From Desulfobacula sp. (lineage in GTDB: Bacteria; Desulfobacterota; Desulfobacteria; Desulfobacterales; Desulfobacteraceae): a stretch of 64,000 bases of DNA. Location: the NCBI RefSeq assembly GCF_030145145.1, contig NZ_JAQYWD010000016.1, forward strand, positions 1 to 64,000. Direction: 5' to 3'. Under the pieces are notes generated by a model. The model ran no database searches. It saw only the letters and a list, made by a program, of their open reading frames with translations, and was not told the origin of the DNA. Below are positions 24,737 to 35,651 of this stretch, piece by piece; position 1 is the first letter of the stretch, and each line of letters opens with the position of its first letter. The translations under genes were made by a program, and so were the position numbers.

Positions 24737-26962
24737 TCAGAGATTGTCTATGATCGTGTTAAAGGTTGCACTCGGCCGCATGGCCTGTTCCATTTTATCC
24801 CGATTGGGTCGATAATACCCGTCAATGTCAACCGGTTGTCCCTGGGCATCGGTGAGCTCTTTTATAATCACCGGTTCACTGGCTTCCAGTTGTTCAGCCA
24901 CCATCGCAAACCGCTTTTGAATCTCTGCAGGGCTGGTTGGCCCGGCCAGGGCCTGGGCCCAATAAAGGGCAAGATAAAACTGGCTGCCCCGGGTATCCAG
25001 TTCATTCACATTGCGGGACGGGGACTTTTCATTTTCCAGGAATTTGCCAATGGCCTGGTCAAGGGTCTGGGCATACAATTGCGCCTGTTGATTGTTATAG
25101 GTTGCGGCGATATGCTCAAACGACGGCACAAGGGCACAGAATTCACCCAGGGAATCCCAGCGCAAATGTCCTTCCTGTAAAAATTGCTGAACGTGTTTGG
25201 GAGCCGACCCGCCGGCACCGGTCTCAAAAAGCCCCCCCCCATTCATGAGGGGAACAATGGATAACATTTTGGCACTGGTGCCCAACTCAAGGATCGGAAA
25301 CAAATCCGTGAGATAGTCCCTCAGGACATTTCCGGTGACTGAAATGGTGTCCTCGCCCTTCCGGATCCTTTCCAGGGAAAATGTCATGGCCGCCTCGGGA
25401 TGAAGAATGCGAATGTCCAGCCCGTTGGTGTCGTGCTCCGGCAGATACGCATTCACTTTGGCAATGATCCGAGCGTCATGGGCCCTGTTTTCATCCAGCC
25501 AGAAAATGGTCGGCGTATGGGTTTGCCGTGCCCTGTTAACCGCGAGTTTGACCCAGTCCCGAACCGGTTCGTCTTTGGTCTGGCACGACCGGAAGATATC
25601 ACCCTGTGCCACTGCCTGTTCCATGAGAACCGTTCCGGAATCATCAATGATACGAACGGTACCGCCGGCCGTCATCTCAAAAGTCTTGTCATGGGAACCG
25701 TATTCTTCGGCCTTCTGGGCCATCAGCCCGACATTTGAAACACTGCCCATGGTGGCCGGATCAAAGGCCCCGTTCTTTGTGCAATCCTCCACAACCACCT
25801 GATATATTGTTGCATAGCATCTGTCAGGCACCATGGCGATGGTATCCTGCAGCTGACCATCGGGCCCCCACATTCTGCCGCCATCGCGGATAAACACCGG
25901 TATGGAGGCATCAACAATCACACTATTGGGGACATGCAGGTTGGTGATACCATTGCCCGAGTCCACCATGGCCACCTTACAATTGGTTTGATACACGGCC
26001 ATGATATCCGCCTCAATGGCCGTTCGTTGGGCTTCAGGCAGGTCCTGAATCCTGGCATACACTTCCCCCAGGCCATTGTTGACATTTACACCGAGCCGGT
26101 CCAGGGTGTCTGCATGTTTCTGGAAAACATCTCTGTAAAAAACAGACACGCAATGTCCAAACAGGATCGGATCAGATACCTTCATCATGGTTGCTTTAAG
26201 ATGAAGGGAAAGCAGCAGGTCCTCTTGTTTGGCCAGCCGAATCTGTTCGGCATAAAACCGGCGCAGGGCCTGAACATTCAGAACCGCGGCATCCAGCACT
26301 TCCCCCGCAAGAAGGGCAATGCCGTGTTTCAGAACCATGATGCTTCCGTCGGTATCGATATGTTCGATGCGAACGCTGCAATCATTGTCAACGGTGATTG
26401 ATTTTTCACTGGCATAAAAATCTCCGTCTGCCATATGGGCGATGCGGGACCGGGAATCAGCGGGCCAGTCTTTCATGAGCTGATGGGGATTTTTTTTGCC
26501 GAATAGTTTTACAGCAGCGGGTGCTCTTCTGTCGGAATTTCCTTCTCGGAGAACAGGATTTACCGCACTGCCAAGTAATGTTGCAAAACGTGACTGCAGT
26601 TCTTTTTCTGTCTCTGTCCGGGGCGCTTCAGGATAATCCGGGATATCATACCCCTTATCCTGCAGTTCCTTGATGGCGGCTTTGAGCTGGGGGATGGAGG
26701 CGCTGATATTCGGCAGCTTGATAATGTTTGTTTTCGGTTGTCTGGCCAGTTCGCCCAGTTCCCTCAGGTGGTCGGGAAGTTTCTGGTCCGCAGTGAGATT
26801 TTCCGAGAAATGGCTGATAATCCTCCCGGCAAATGAGATGTCCTTTTTTTCAAAAACAATTCCAGACCCCTTTGTATATGCCTGAAGGACAGGTAGCAGG
26901 GACAAGGTCGCCAGTGCCGGGGCCTCATCAATCTCAGTATAAATAATTTTTTGACTTGTCAT
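24737..26962 (-). CDS. icd: Monomeric NADP-dependent isocitrate dehydrogenase
   Basis: This 741-residue enzyme is the exact size of the monomeric IDH class (~740 residues), unrelated in length to the dimeric type. Landmarks are [15 protein letters not shown] at the start, [19 protein letters not shown] for isocitrate and phosphate contacts, [17 protein letters not shown], and the metal-binding [23 protein letters not shown] region. It converts isocitrate to 2-oxoglutarate with NADP, serving the citric acid cycle. It is a stand-alone gene. The homologous enzyme is known from Desulfobacter-type sulfate reducers that oxidise acetate by the citric acid cycle. Confidence 0.92.
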   Translation of the reverse strand: MTSQKIIYTEIDEAPALATLSLLPVLQAYTKGSGIVFEKKDISFAGRIISHFSENLTADQKLPDHLRELGELARQPKTNIIKLPNISASIPQLKAAIKELQDKGYDIPDYPEAPRTETEKELQSRFATLLGSAVNPVLREGNSDRRAPAAVKLFGKKNPHQLMKDWPADSRSRIAHMADGDFYASEKSITVDNDCSVRIEHIDTDGSIMVLKHGIALLAGEVLDAAVLNVQALRRFYAEQIRLAKQEDLLLSLHLKATMMKVSDPILFGHCVSVFYRDVFQKHADTLDRLGVNVNNGLGEVYARIQDLPEAQRTAIEADIMAVYQTNCKVAMVDSGNGITNLHVPNSVIVDASIPVFIRDGGRMWGPDGQLQDTIAMVPDRCYATIYQVVVEDCTKNGAFDPATMGSVSNVGLMAQKAEEYGSHDKTFEMTAGGTVRIIDDSGTVLMEQAVAQGDIFRSCQTKDEPVRDWVKLAVNRARQTHTPTIFWLDENRAHDARIIAKVNAYLPEHDTNGLDIRILHPEAAMTFSLERIRKGEDTISVTGNVLRDYLTDLFPILELGTSAKMLSIVPLMNGGGLFETGAGGSAPKHVQQFLQEGHLRWDSLGEFCALVPSFEHIAATYNNQQAQLYAQTLDQAIGKFLENEKSPSRNVNELDTRGSQFYLALYWAQALAGPTSPAEIQKRFAMVAEQLEASEPVIIKELTDAQGQPVDIDGYYRPNRDKMEQAMRPSATFNTIIDNL

Positions 26963-27175
26963 ATTTTTCCCTCACCGTTAAACGTCTGTATAAAAATTCA
27001 AAAAGAGCATTAGCACATACGCCCAGGGATTACAAATCGCATCAGCAATTCTTATTATAAAACCCAATAGGCCCGGACAATGTTCAGGTTTTGGTCAAAA
27101 GCACAATACCACAAACCTGACCCGGGTTAGTGATAGCCATAATGAAAATGGCTGCGTATTTGATGATGCACAATA

Positions 27176-28534
27176 TTAATCTTGGCCTTTTCCGCCGCCG
27201 TGGCCGCGTCTGCTGTCACCGCCTGAACGATTTTTCCTGGGGGAGTCATCGCCCATGCCTGGTCGGCTGACCCGGCCGCCCTTGCTTGATGGGTCTCCCC
27301 TTCTGCCATCTTCGACCCGGTTGAAGGCATTGTCGGGGCGCCTTTGCGGCTGTTCGTACTCAACCTGTTTCTGACCTTGCCTTTCCGGGTTGACCCGTTG
27401 CTGCATCTGCCCGTCGCGGTTGACTTGTTCCCTTCCCTGTCTTTCCGGTTTGATCCGTGTCTGACCCTGCCGGTCACCTGGGGTCCGCTCCTGCTTGTCC
27501 CGTTGGATCCTTGTCTGTTTTCCTCGGTCGCGGTCAACTGATTCCCTTGGCTGTCGTTCCCGGTTAATTCTTGTCCGGTCGTCACCGCGCCGATGGAGAT
27601 CCAACGTTTTGGGTTCATTAAAATCACGGGTATTGTGTCTGAAATCCCGGGAGCGATTGGGGTGTTGTCCGTATTTCTTTGCGGTAACCTTGTCACGGTA
27701 GACAACGCCCCGCCGGTGAATGGGAGCGTGCTGCCAGCGGCCGGGCCTTGCTCTCCATCGGTCGTGCCTGACAAATCTTGGTCGTTTATGCACATCAATA
27801 TAAATATAGCGGTGGGGCCAATCAAAATAGCTCCAGGAACCAAAACTGAAACCAAAATAAAAGCCGGGCCAGTATGAGATGCCGATGCCCATGCTGACGC
27901 CCGGCGGTCCCCAGTAATGGGGCCGATAGGCGGGATACCACCACGGACCATAGATAAGGACGGGGTCATAGTATGGCACATGGATAATCCTGGAATCTGC
28001 CGGTTTGATGATGATTGTCTCCTTTTCGACAATGACCTTTTGATTATCGTTGGTGGTAAGGTTTCCCTGGGCATAGGCCTTGGCCCGCAGTTCCTGAACC
28101 ATGTCCATAACCTCAGCCTCCTGGGCAAGAAAGGCGTTGCCGAGGTTGGTGGTCTCAGTGATCCGCTCGCTCATCAGGGCAAAAATTGACGGAAAATGAC
28201 AGACCGCCTTTATGCTGGGGTCCCAGTCCTTGTCCAAAAGCGCTGTATTAAGAGCCTCACCCTTTAGCCCCGGATTCTTCCTGATCCAGCGGTTGGCCTC
28301 AATCACTTCAATGGGATAGGTTGATGCCATCAGGACCTGGGACAGGAGCGCATCGGGATACAGGGCGATGGGTGCCAGCATCTGTGCCAGTTCCTCTTGG
28401 CTATATGTTTCAGACGACTCCGGAGAGCTGCTGTCCTGGGCGTGGACCTGCCTCAGCGGCAAGACAAAACAAAAGATAAGAACAACCAGGATGAATAATC
28501 CAGGGACCGGATGATAGATGGTCGTTGTCTTCAT
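27176..28534 (-). CDS. DUF3300 envelope protein with Arg/Gln-rich repeat tail
   Basis: This ~452-residue secreted protein has a signal peptide (LFILVVLIFCFVLPL, then VHA). A DUF3300 domain follows with SQEELAQMLAPIALYPDALLSQVLMAST and YPIEVIEANRW. A Tyr/Trp/Pro-rich stretch then covers VPYYDPVLIYGPWWYPAYRPHYWG. The last ~170 residues are low complexity, rich in Arg, Gln, Gly and Asp, with imperfect repeats of the type ERQGREQVNRDGQ. ATG 28534 is chosen because GAGGAGGTAGTC precedes it. A longer in-frame start lacks a site. The function of the family is unknown. It looks like a periplasmic or outer-envelope protein. Confidence 0.78.
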   Translation of the reverse strand: MKTTTIYHPVPGLFILVVLIFCFVLPLRQVHAQDSSSPESSETYSQEELAQMLAPIALYPDALLSQVLMASTYPIEVIEANRWIRKNPGLKGEALNTALLDKDWDPSIKAVCHFPSIFALMSERITETTNLGNAFLAQEAEVMDMVQELRAKAYAQGNLTTNDNQKVIVEKETIIIKPADSRIIHVPYYDPVLIYGPWWYPAYRPHYWGPPGVSMGIGISYWPGFYFGFSFGSWSYFDWPHRYIYIDVHKRPRFVRHDRWRARPGRWQHAPIHRRGVVYRDKVTAKKYGQHPNRSRDFRHNTRDFNEPKTLDLHRRGDDRTRINRERQPRESVDRDRGKQTRIQRDKQERTPGDRQGQTRIKPERQGREQVNRDGQMQQRVNPERQGQKQVEYEQPQRRPDNAFNRVEDGRRGDPSSKGGRVSRPGMGDDSPRKNRSGGDSRRGHGGGKGQD

Positions 28535-28718
28535 GACTACCTCCTCAAAAGCCCGGGTCCTGCGGCATGATGTTGCTCCTGCTAACGGCGGTGACATCGA
28601 AACCGCTTTGGGACCCCGGTAAAAAAACATGGACAGAATATATTCTACCCTAATTATATGGAAAAAAATATAAGCATAAAATGTTCCCAAAGCAATAAAA
28701 ATAAGAATTACGAAATTA

Positions 28719-28825
28719 CGGGGACACCATATAATTACGGGTAATTACGGGAACACCATACTTATCTCTGACCACCTTTTTCAAAATTAAGTATGATGTC
28801 TCCGGAACTCTATGATGTCCCCGTA
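28719..28825. repeat. Palindromic dispersed repeat, copy 1 (nested form)
   Basis: The inner unit runs from GGGAACACCATACTTA (28749-28764) to TTAAGTATGATGTCTCC (28788-28804). An outer pair, GGGGACACCATA (28720-28731) and TATGATGTCCCC (28811-28822), encloses it. This suggests one copy inserted into, or duplicated within, another. See the other copies at 41.06, 42.44, 45.87 and 47.06 kb. Confidence 0.75.
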
Positions 28826-28964
28826 GCTCCAACCCCCTGAACCGGTATCTGAAAAACACAATTGTTATGTGCCACATTGTGTAGTATGCTGCCTTAAATA
28901 TTATGCCTGACACTTAAAGCGTGTCACATCGTTAAACCGGTCATGATGAAAGGGAGTGAAACAT

Positions 28965-30686
28965 TTGAAAATAAAGGGAAAATTCGTCACTTTAGTTGTT
29001 CTTAGCGTATTGGTTATGGGAATCATCACCGGTTGCGTCACCATTTACGCGTTTAAGGACCGGGGGCAGAAAGAAATCCTGTCCGCAAAGCAGATGCTGT
29101 CAGAAGGTAAAAACGAAAAGCTGAAAGACCTGGTTCAAAGTGTCTGCTCCATTGTTGAAAATATCGACTCCCAAGAGGATGCCATAAAAATCGTTCGGTC
29201 GATCCGGTATGGAGAAGACAACAAAGGATATCTCTGGATTAACAATACAGATACGCCTTTTCCCAAAATGATCATGCATCCGATTGCCCCTCAACTGGAA
29301 GGAAAAGTGCTGGATAATCCAGCATATAATTGTGCCATGGGCAGGAAACAAAATTTATTTATTGCCATGGTCGAGGTGGTCTCAAAAGAAGGCAGCGGTT
29401 TTGTGCCGTATGACTGGCCAAAGCCGGGGATAAAAGATCAGGTCTTTCCAAAATCGTCTTATGTTAAACTGGTGAAAAAATGGAATTGGATCATTGGTTC
29501 TGGTGTATATATCGATAATATTGACAGGATAATGGCTGAAAAAAAAAGGGCTATCCAATCTCATATAAACCGTCAAATCTGGAAACTGGTTATTTTTATA
29601 ATGGTTATTTGTGCTGCGATAATTGTCATTACCGCCTTCTTTTCCAATAAATTTACCGGGCCGCTTAATAACGCCGGTGCCATGGTGAAGGATTTTGCCG
29701 AAGGTGAAGCAGATCTCACCAAGCGCCTGGACGTAATATCCACTGATGAAGTTGGCAATCTTTCAAAATGGTTTAATGTGCTTGTTCAAAAACTCCAGGG
29801 CATTATTGCCGACATATCCGGGAATTCAGAAAAGCTCAACCGCTCATCCGGTGAACTTTTAACCATTTCCAGAGACATGTCTGACGGGGCAGATCAACTG
29901 TCTGAAAAATCTGATACAGTTGCGGTGGCAGCGGATATGATGAGTTCCAATCTGTCATCGGTCGCTGCAGCAGCAGAACAAACTTCAATCAATCTCAGCA
30001 TGGTCTCTGCTGCGGCGGAAGAGATGACTGCAACGATTAATGAGATTGCTAAAAATACTGGACAAACACGTGTCACAAGCAATCAGGCGGTCGTCCGGAC
30101 AAAAAAAGCATCCGATAATATTGATACGTTGAGTATGTCTGCCCTTGAGATTGGAAAGGTTGTGGAAACGATTAATGAGATCTCAAAGCAGACCAACTTA
30201 CTTGCGCTAAACGCCACCATTGAAGCGGCACGTGCAGGTGAGGCCGGTAAAGGCTTTGCTGTTGTGGCCAGCGAAATCAAGGATCTGGCAAGGCAGACGG
30301 CGGAAGCAACCCTGGAAATTAAAGAAAAAATCGATAGCATTCAAAATTCCACACAGGAGACGGTATCTGAAGTTGAAGAGATCACTATTGCCATCAATAG
30401 CGTCAATGAAATGATAGACATGGTTGCAGCAGCCGTTGAAGAACAGTCTGCAACCACTAAAGAAATTGCGGGCAATGTTACCAGTGCCGCCCTGGGGATT
30501 CAGGAAGTGACGGATAATGTGAGCCAGAGTTCACATGTTGCAAAGGAAATTGCAAAAAATATTGCCGATTTTAACCAGGCCGCCACTAAGATGTCCGGCA
30601 ACTGCGCACAGATCAACACCTGTGCCGGTGAGTTAAGCCAGTTGTCAAAGGAATTAAAAACCACCATGGATCAATTTAAGATATAA
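28965..30686 (+). CDS. Methyl-accepting chemotaxis protein with Cache sensor
   Basis: This ~573-residue chemoreceptor has a first membrane helix ([21 protein letters not shown]) and a periplasmic single-Cache domain with the motif [12 protein letters not shown] and a [14 protein letters not shown] end. A second helix ([18 protein letters not shown]) precedes a HAMP domain. The long signalling coiled coil has the conserved hairpin tip [37 protein letters not shown] 28965 is preferred: AGGGAG lies eight bases upstream, whereas GTG 28956 overlaps that site. A short inverted repeat TGACAC/GTGTCA (28908-28926) precedes it. The ligand is unknown; Cache domains of this kind often bind small carboxylates. 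Confidence 0.87.
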   Translation: MKIKGKFVTLVVLSVLVMGIITGCVTIYAFKDRGQKEILSAKQMLSEGKNEKLKDLVQSVCSIVENIDSQEDAIKIVRSIRYGEDNKGYLWINNTDTPFPKMIMHPIAPQLEGKVLDNPAYNCAMGRKQNLFIAMVEVVSKEGSGFVPYDWPKPGIKDQVFPKSSYVKLVKKWNWIIGSGVYIDNIDRIMAEKKRAIQSHINRQIWKLVIFIMVICAAIIVITAFFSNKFTGPLNNAGAMVKDFAEGEADLTKRLDVISTDEVGNLSKWFNVLVQKLQGIIADISGNSEKLNRSSGELLTISRDMSDGADQLSEKSDTVAVAADMMSSNLSSVAAAAEQTSINLSMVSAAAEEMTATINEIAKNTGQTRVTSNQAVVRTKKASDNIDTLSMSALEIGKVVETINEISKQTNLLALNATIEAARAGEAGKGFAVVASEIKDLARQTAEATLEIKEKIDSIQNSTQETVSEVEEITIAINSVNEMIDMVAAAVEEQSATTKEIAGNVTSAALGIQEVTDNVSQSSHVAKEIAKNIADFNQAATKMSGNCAQINTCAGELSQLSKELKTTMDQFKI

Positions 30687-30899
30687 TTCCACAATTCCCA
30701 CTACAACTTCTCTGCCGGTTTTCGGCGCGGTTTTAAATTTTTGTAGCAGGTCGTTTATGGAGAATAAAAATTCAAAAGAATTGCATACACCAAAAATTAT
30801 TGATACTTTTCAAAATTGCAGCACTTGATTCGATTTTTAAAACCTGGAAGAATGAAGAAAACCTGACCGGAACAATTTGATATATTGTTGAGAAATGTC

Positions 30900-32531
30900 A
30901 TGAAGCTTATATTGATTGGAGTTAGAAACGAGGATGAAAAAAAAATAAAGACCAGTATTCAGCACTTTTTTCCAGGAATATTTAAAATTTTATCCTTAAA
31001 ACCACTTGAAAAAAAGCCGCTCATAGAAGCAGATATTAATTATGAAAGCAGTCATTTGATTCTCATGGATGACCAGGTGCTGCCAAAAAATTATAGCGAA
31101 GCCAGTCAGCAGATTCGGGACCTGGTTAAACCTTTTCATGCCTCAATGATCCTTCTGGTTGATAAAAAAATGAAATCCAGTTCAAAAAAAATGATCCAGG
31201 AGGGGGGGGCAGAATTTCTTGTTAAGCCGTTAGAAAAAATGGCAATCATATCACGGGTGAACACATTCCTGCGCCTGCTCAAAGAGAAGAAAAAAAGAAA
31301 AGCCTCTGAAAATCGGTTTTTTCAGGTGGTTGAGAATATGCCCATTATCTTTGCGGATTATACAGACGGCATTGATGCGGTTTATGCAAATAAACTGGGC
31401 AGCCAGATCTGGGGAATGAGCCATGATGAGGTGATGAACCCGCCTTCCAAATGGACGGAATCCATCCATCCGGATGACAAGGACTGGGTAATGGCGGCGA
31501 TTGGTAATTTAAAAAAGGATAATTTATACATCCAATACAGGATCATCCGGCCGGACGGGCAATTAAGGTGGATTGATGATTCTTTCATACCTGTCTTTGA
31601 TCATCATGGAAACAGAATACGGGTTTTCGGGTTTGGACAGGATATCACCAAACGCAAACTTGCAGAACATTCCTTAAAGAAAAGTGATGAACACTTGAGG
31701 TCCTTGATGGAGACTGCAACTGATTTCGCCATTTATCGGCTAATGTTTGATAAAAAAGACCCGTTTCATCCGGAGATTATTTTTGCCAGTCCGTCAATTA
31801 TGGATATCCTGGGAGCCACGGAAAACGGTCTGGATGTCTGGCTGAATACATTGCATACAGAGGATGCTGAAAGAATAAGGCAGACATTAAGGAAAAAACC
31901 GGTTCCCCGGAAAATGGAAGAAACGGTCCGGGTTTTTCACCCGGAACGCCAGGAATGGCTTTGGGTTCAAATCATAGAAAACCATTTGACAGACGAAAAA
32001 GGAAATTTGACGTATTCAAATGGTATTATGTTTGATGTCACTGACCGGGTTAAGGCATCCAGCACAATAAAAAAAAGGGATTTGCAACTGGCAAGGCAGA
32101 CCGCAAAACTGCAGAAACTCAATGATGCACTGTCCATACTGCTGGAACATCAGGAAAAAAAACTTAAGGATATGCAGCATAATATGTCTGAAAGCCTTGA
32201 TAAACTGGTTGTTCCTTATCTTCAGGATCTGTCGGTTACAGAACTGGATCAGAACCAACAGACCTTTGTGGATATCATTTCATCCAATCTGATCAATATC
32301 ACTTCCTCTTTTATTAAAACCATGTCATCCTGGAAGAACAGGTTGTCACCCACAGAAATAAGGGTGGCAGACCTGGTAAAAAACGGAAAAAATACCAAGG
32401 AGATCGCAGAATTGTTTAACGTATCTCCGGCAGCAATTTCGTTTCACCGCAACAACATCCGGTCCAAATTGGAAATCACCAATGAAAAAGTCAACCTGGC
32501 ATCTTATCTTCAAAACCTGGGAAGGGATTAA
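30900..32531 (+). CDS. Receiver-like/PAS/PAS regulator with LuxR-type HTH
   Basis: This ~543-residue cytosolic protein begins with a receiver-like domain (residues ~1-125). It contains HLILMDDQVLPKN near the usual phospho-Asp and FLVKPLE for the conserved Lys. Two PAS domains follow: RFFQVVENMPIIFADYTDG to GFGQDITKRKLAE, and a second ending in FDVTDRVKASS. After a coiled coil comes a C-terminal LuxR helix-turn-helix, RLSPTEIRVADLVKNGKNTKEIAELFNVS, then RNNIRSKLEI. There is no kinase domain, so it probably binds DNA directly in response to a partner or ligand. The start is uncertain: ATG 30900 or TTG 30885, neither with a strong ribosome site. Confidence 0.8.
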   Translation: MKLILIGVRNEDEKKIKTSIQHFFPGIFKILSLKPLEKKPLIEADINYESSHLILMDDQVLPKNYSEASQQIRDLVKPFHASMILLVDKKMKSSSKKMIQEGGAEFLVKPLEKMAIISRVNTFLRLLKEKKKRKASENRFFQVVENMPIIFADYTDGIDAVYANKLGSQIWGMSHDEVMNPPSKWTESIHPDDKDWVMAAIGNLKKDNLYIQYRIIRPDGQLRWIDDSFIPVFDHHGNRIRVFGFGQDITKRKLAEHSLKKSDEHLRSLMETATDFAIYRLMFDKKDPFHPEIIFASPSIMDILGATENGLDVWLNTLHTEDAERIRQTLRKKPVPRKMEETVRVFHPERQEWLWVQIIENHLTDEKGNLTYSNGIMFDVTDRVKASSTIKKRDLQLARQTAKLQKLNDALSILLEHQEKKLKDMQHNMSESLDKLVVPYLQDLSVTELDQNQQTFVDIISSNLINITSSFIKTMSSWKNRLSPTEIRVADLVKNGKNTKEIAELFNVSPAAISFHRNNIRSKLEITNEKVNLASYLQNLGRD

Positions 32532-32750
32532 TCCACGTTTCAAGGCTTTTATTCTGGTCAGGATGGGGTTTCTTTGCTCGGGACCGGAATGTTATCTTAA
32601 ACAAGGTCGACATGATGAAAACAAGGACGATATTGATAGGTTAACCCTGTTAATCCCCTAATAATCTTCTCATATTTCATTTCCTACATTCCTTTGTTAA
32701 ACATTTTATTATCCAGTTACAACGATATGCAGTTATCAAAGGAGAATTCG

Positions 32751-33251
32751 ATGAAGAATGGACAGGGTACAATAAAAATTACGATTAACGGGGCGTTGCA
32801 CGAATTAATGATTGGCCGGGACATTGAGCCGTCTGAGACCCTTTCTTATTTGCTCAGGGAAAAACTGGGGCTTACCGGGGTAAAAATAGCCTGTGACCAG
32901 GGTGCCTGCGGCGCCTGTACTGTTTTGCTGGATGGCAAAGCCGTTTTATCCTGCATGATCCTGGCCATGGCGGCAGACGGCCGTGAAGTGGTCACAGTGG
33001 AGGGACTGGGGGATAATGATCCGGTCATTCAGGCATTTGCTGAACAGTCTGAACCCGGGTATGGAACGGCAATGCAGTGCGGATTCTGTACGCCCGGATT
33101 TGTCATGGCAACAAAATCACTGCTGAATGAAAATCCCAGTCCGGATCTTGATGAAATAAAACTTGGCCTGTCCGGTAACTTGTGCCGATGCGGATGTTAT
33201 CCTGCTGTTGCCCGTGCTGTAGAGCGGGTGGTGAATCAGGGGGTCGAATAA
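32751..33251 (+). CDS. Mo-hydroxylase [2Fe-2S] small subunit, second operon
   Basis: This 166-residue protein binds two [2Fe-2S] clusters. One uses CDQGACGACTV plus the distal Cys in LSCMILAMA, the other QCGFCTPGFVM and NLCRCGCYPAVA. ATG 32751 follows AAAGGAG, eight bases upstream. A longer in-frame start at 32694 has no site. It opens an operon with the large subunit and an unusual flavoprotein, followed by a TRAP transporter. It is clearly paralogous to the 18.5 kb subunit but not closely similar. Confidence 0.87.
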   Translation: MKNGQGTIKITINGALHELMIGRDIEPSETLSYLLREKLGLTGVKIACDQGACGACTVLLDGKAVLSCMILAMAADGREVVTVEGLGDNDPVIQAFAEQSEPGYGTAMQCGFCTPGFVMATKSLLNENPSPDLDEIKLGLSGNLCRCGCYPAVARAVERVVNQGVE

Positions 33252-35651
33252 ATGAGCAGACAATTTGAGCCCAGAAAGCCGAGACAATTTGTCGGGTCCT
33301 ACCGGCCGAAAATAGAAGGCTATCAAAAGGCTTCCGGTTCGAGTGAATTCCTGGACGATATCGCTTCAGGACTTCGTTTCCCGGGAATGCTTCATGCCAA
33401 GGTATTACGGTCCCCCTTTCCCCATGCAATCATAAAAAACCTTGATACAAGTGCTGCCGAAAAAATGCCGGGTGTTCATGTCGTGCTTCGGTATGATGAT
33501 CCGGAAATTGAAGCACTCAAGCCGACGACCAATTCATGGACAAGCTTTAATACAGCGGCCTATGACACCATGTATTATCCAAATTACAGAGACAGGAAAG
33601 TGCTGGGTGCCAAAGCGCACTATTCAGGGGACCAGGTGGGAGCGGTTGTTGCGGCTGAAACCGAAGAAATCGCTTATGACGCATTGAAATCCATGAAAGT
33701 GCAATGGGAAGAGCTTGCCTTTGAATTAGACCCGAAAGAGGCCATGAAGAAGGGTGCGCCCGTTATTCATCCGGAAATTGATCCCAAGTCCAATATTCTT
33801 CCCTGTGAAGAATTATGCGGGCCGGATGTTTTTCGCGTTCGTGGAGACTTAGACAATGCCTTTGCCAATGCCGACGAAATTGTTGAAGTACAGTCTGATT
33901 ATCATTTTGCAGATCAGGGGTGTCTGGATACCCGGGGATGTCTCTTAAACTGGCACAAAGATGAACTTACCTGTTGGACAAATCTGTACCAAGCGGACCA
34001 GACAAGGATGTACATTGCCCAGATGCTGGATATGAAATTACACAAGGTAAGGGTGATCTGCCCATATATCGGCGGCAGTTTCGGCCGGTCAAATACGGGG
34101 GATCAAAGTTATTATATCTTTACCGCCATTGCTGCGCAAAGGGCAAAAAGACCCGTAAAATACAAACATACCCGGCAGGAGGATTTCCACGACACAAGGA
34201 ATGCCATAGAATGGACCTTGAAGATGTCCGCAACAAAGGACGGAAGTATTACAGGGTGTTATTTTAATGGTATTGGTGATGCAGGTGCTTATTCCGAACA
34301 TACCATTGCTGCATTAAAATTCATGACCGGCTTTGAAATGGATGAATGCCTTTTACACCATATCCCCAATATGAAAATGGAAGGATATGGTGTTTATACC
34401 AACAAAATTCCCAGCGGCTGTAAAAGAGGGATCGGGAACAATCAGCTAAATATGGCCCTGTTTATTGCTGTGGAGCTGATGGCAGAAAAACTGGGTATGG
34501 ACCCCATTGACCTGGCCATTAAAAATTTCAGCCATGAATGGGAGCCCCCCCCAAATAAAAGCGTGACAGCAGTGCTTCGGGAGGGCGCCCAAAGAATCGG
34601 CTGGGAAAAACGACTGCCCACGAACCAGGGCCCTTTGATTGATGGCAGGTGCAAAAAAGGGTTTGGTTTTTCCCTGCATGACGGATGGCATACCGCCTGG
34701 CAGGAAGAACCAAGGGGTATGGTACAGCTTGGTCTCAGGCTTAATCCTGATCTGAGTGTTATTCTGGATGCACCCATGGCAGAGACAGGCTGCGGATCAA
34801 ATTCATGCGCTGTATGGGCCTGTGCCGACCATCTTGGTTTTCTCGGCATTACGCCTGAAGATATCAAATGGGTTGAAAAAGCAGATACCGAAACCGGCCT
34901 GAAAGACATGGTTCAGACAGACAGTTCAGTATCCTATCTTCATGCTGAATTAATGCCCGAGGCAGCGGCAAAATTAAAAATTAAAATCCTGGCCATGGCG
35001 GCAAAAAAGTTTGAACAATCAATTGAAAATATGGATATTGAAAATGGCCGGGTGTTTGTACGCTCCGATCCAGACAAAAACATGTCGATCAAAGAATTGT
35101 TATGGAACGAAACATTGGTGCCCATACCGGTAATGGTTGAAAAGCTGACCCCCCTTGACAAGACCGGTGTCCCTTATGAAGCCACGTTTGCAGAGGTGGA
35201 TGTCGATATTGAACTGGGTAGAATACATGTAAAAAAAATTGTGCAGTTGAATGACTGCGGGACGGTTATGTACGCCACCGGGGCCGAGGCCCAGCTTATC
35301 GGCGGCCAGGCCATGGCGCTGGGGGAAGCGCTTACCGAGGAGATTGTCTATGACAAAACAACCGGTATCCCGTTGAATTTTAACTGGGTGGATTACCTTA
35401 TCCCCACCATGCTGGATATGCCCGATATCGAACCTGTGGCCATGGAAGTGTGGGAAGGTGCCGGGGAATATGGTGCCTGCGGAATCGGTGAGTCTGTCAC
35501 CACCTGTACGGCCAGGGCCATTGCCAATGCCGTATATAATGCCACCGGAGCCCGGGTTGACGCAACACCCTTTAAGCCGGAAAAGGTTCTGGCAGCACTT
35601 GATGCCGTTGATCGGGCAGGATGCGCTCAAAAAGAGGAGGTGGGAAATTGA
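33252..35651 (+). CDS. Mo-hydroxylase large (molybdopterin) subunit, second operon
   Basis: This unsplit 799-residue large subunit has the hammerhead domain (SGDQVGAVVAAETEEIAYDAL), then MoCoBD_1 with IGGSFGRSNTGDQS in place of the usual GGAFGGK, and MoCoBD_2 with GCGSNSCAVWACADH. The active-site glutamate lies in YGACGIGESVTTCTA. The substitutions around the Mo site point to a subfamily other than xanthine or CO dehydrogenase. The substrate is unknown, presumably an N-heterocycle, aromatic acyl-CoA or aldehyde. It follows the small subunit with no gap. Its TGA is overlapped by the next start. Confidence 0.85.
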   Translation: MSRQFEPRKPRQFVGSYRPKIEGYQKASGSSEFLDDIASGLRFPGMLHAKVLRSPFPHAIIKNLDTSAAEKMPGVHVVLRYDDPEIEALKPTTNSWTSFNTAAYDTMYYPNYRDRKVLGAKAHYSGDQVGAVVAAETEEIAYDALKSMKVQWEELAFELDPKEAMKKGAPVIHPEIDPKSNILPCEELCGPDVFRVRGDLDNAFANADEIVEVQSDYHFADQGCLDTRGCLLNWHKDELTCWTNLYQADQTRMYIAQMLDMKLHKVRVICPYIGGSFGRSNTGDQSYYIFTAIAAQRAKRPVKYKHTRQEDFHDTRNAIEWTLKMSATKDGSITGCYFNGIGDAGAYSEHTIAALKFMTGFEMDECLLHHIPNMKMEGYGVYTNKIPSGCKRGIGNNQLNMALFIAVELMAEKLGMDPIDLAIKNFSHEWEPPPNKSVTAVLREGAQRIGWEKRLPTNQGPLIDGRCKKGFGFSLHDGWHTAWQEEPRGMVQLGLRLNPDLSVILDAPMAETGCGSNSCAVWACADHLGFLGITPEDIKWVEKADTETGLKDMVQTDSSVSYLHAELMPEAAAKLKIKILAMAAKKFEQSIENMDIENGRVFVRSDPDKNMSIKELLWNETLVPIPVMVEKLTPLDKTGVPYEATFAEVDVDIELGRIHVKKIVQLNDCGTVMYATGAEAQLIGGQAMALGEALTEEIVYDKTTGIPLNFNWVDYLIPTMLDMPDIEPVAMEVWEGAGEYGACGIGESVTTCTARAIANAVYNATGARVDATPFKPEKVLAALDAVDRAGCAQKEEVGN

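Noticed and set aside
27127-28128. 333-codon minus-strand frame rich in Ser, Arg and Thr
   Set aside because: It overlaps the DUF3300 gene in another frame. Its apparent repeats mirror the DNA repeats that encode the Arg/Gln tail.
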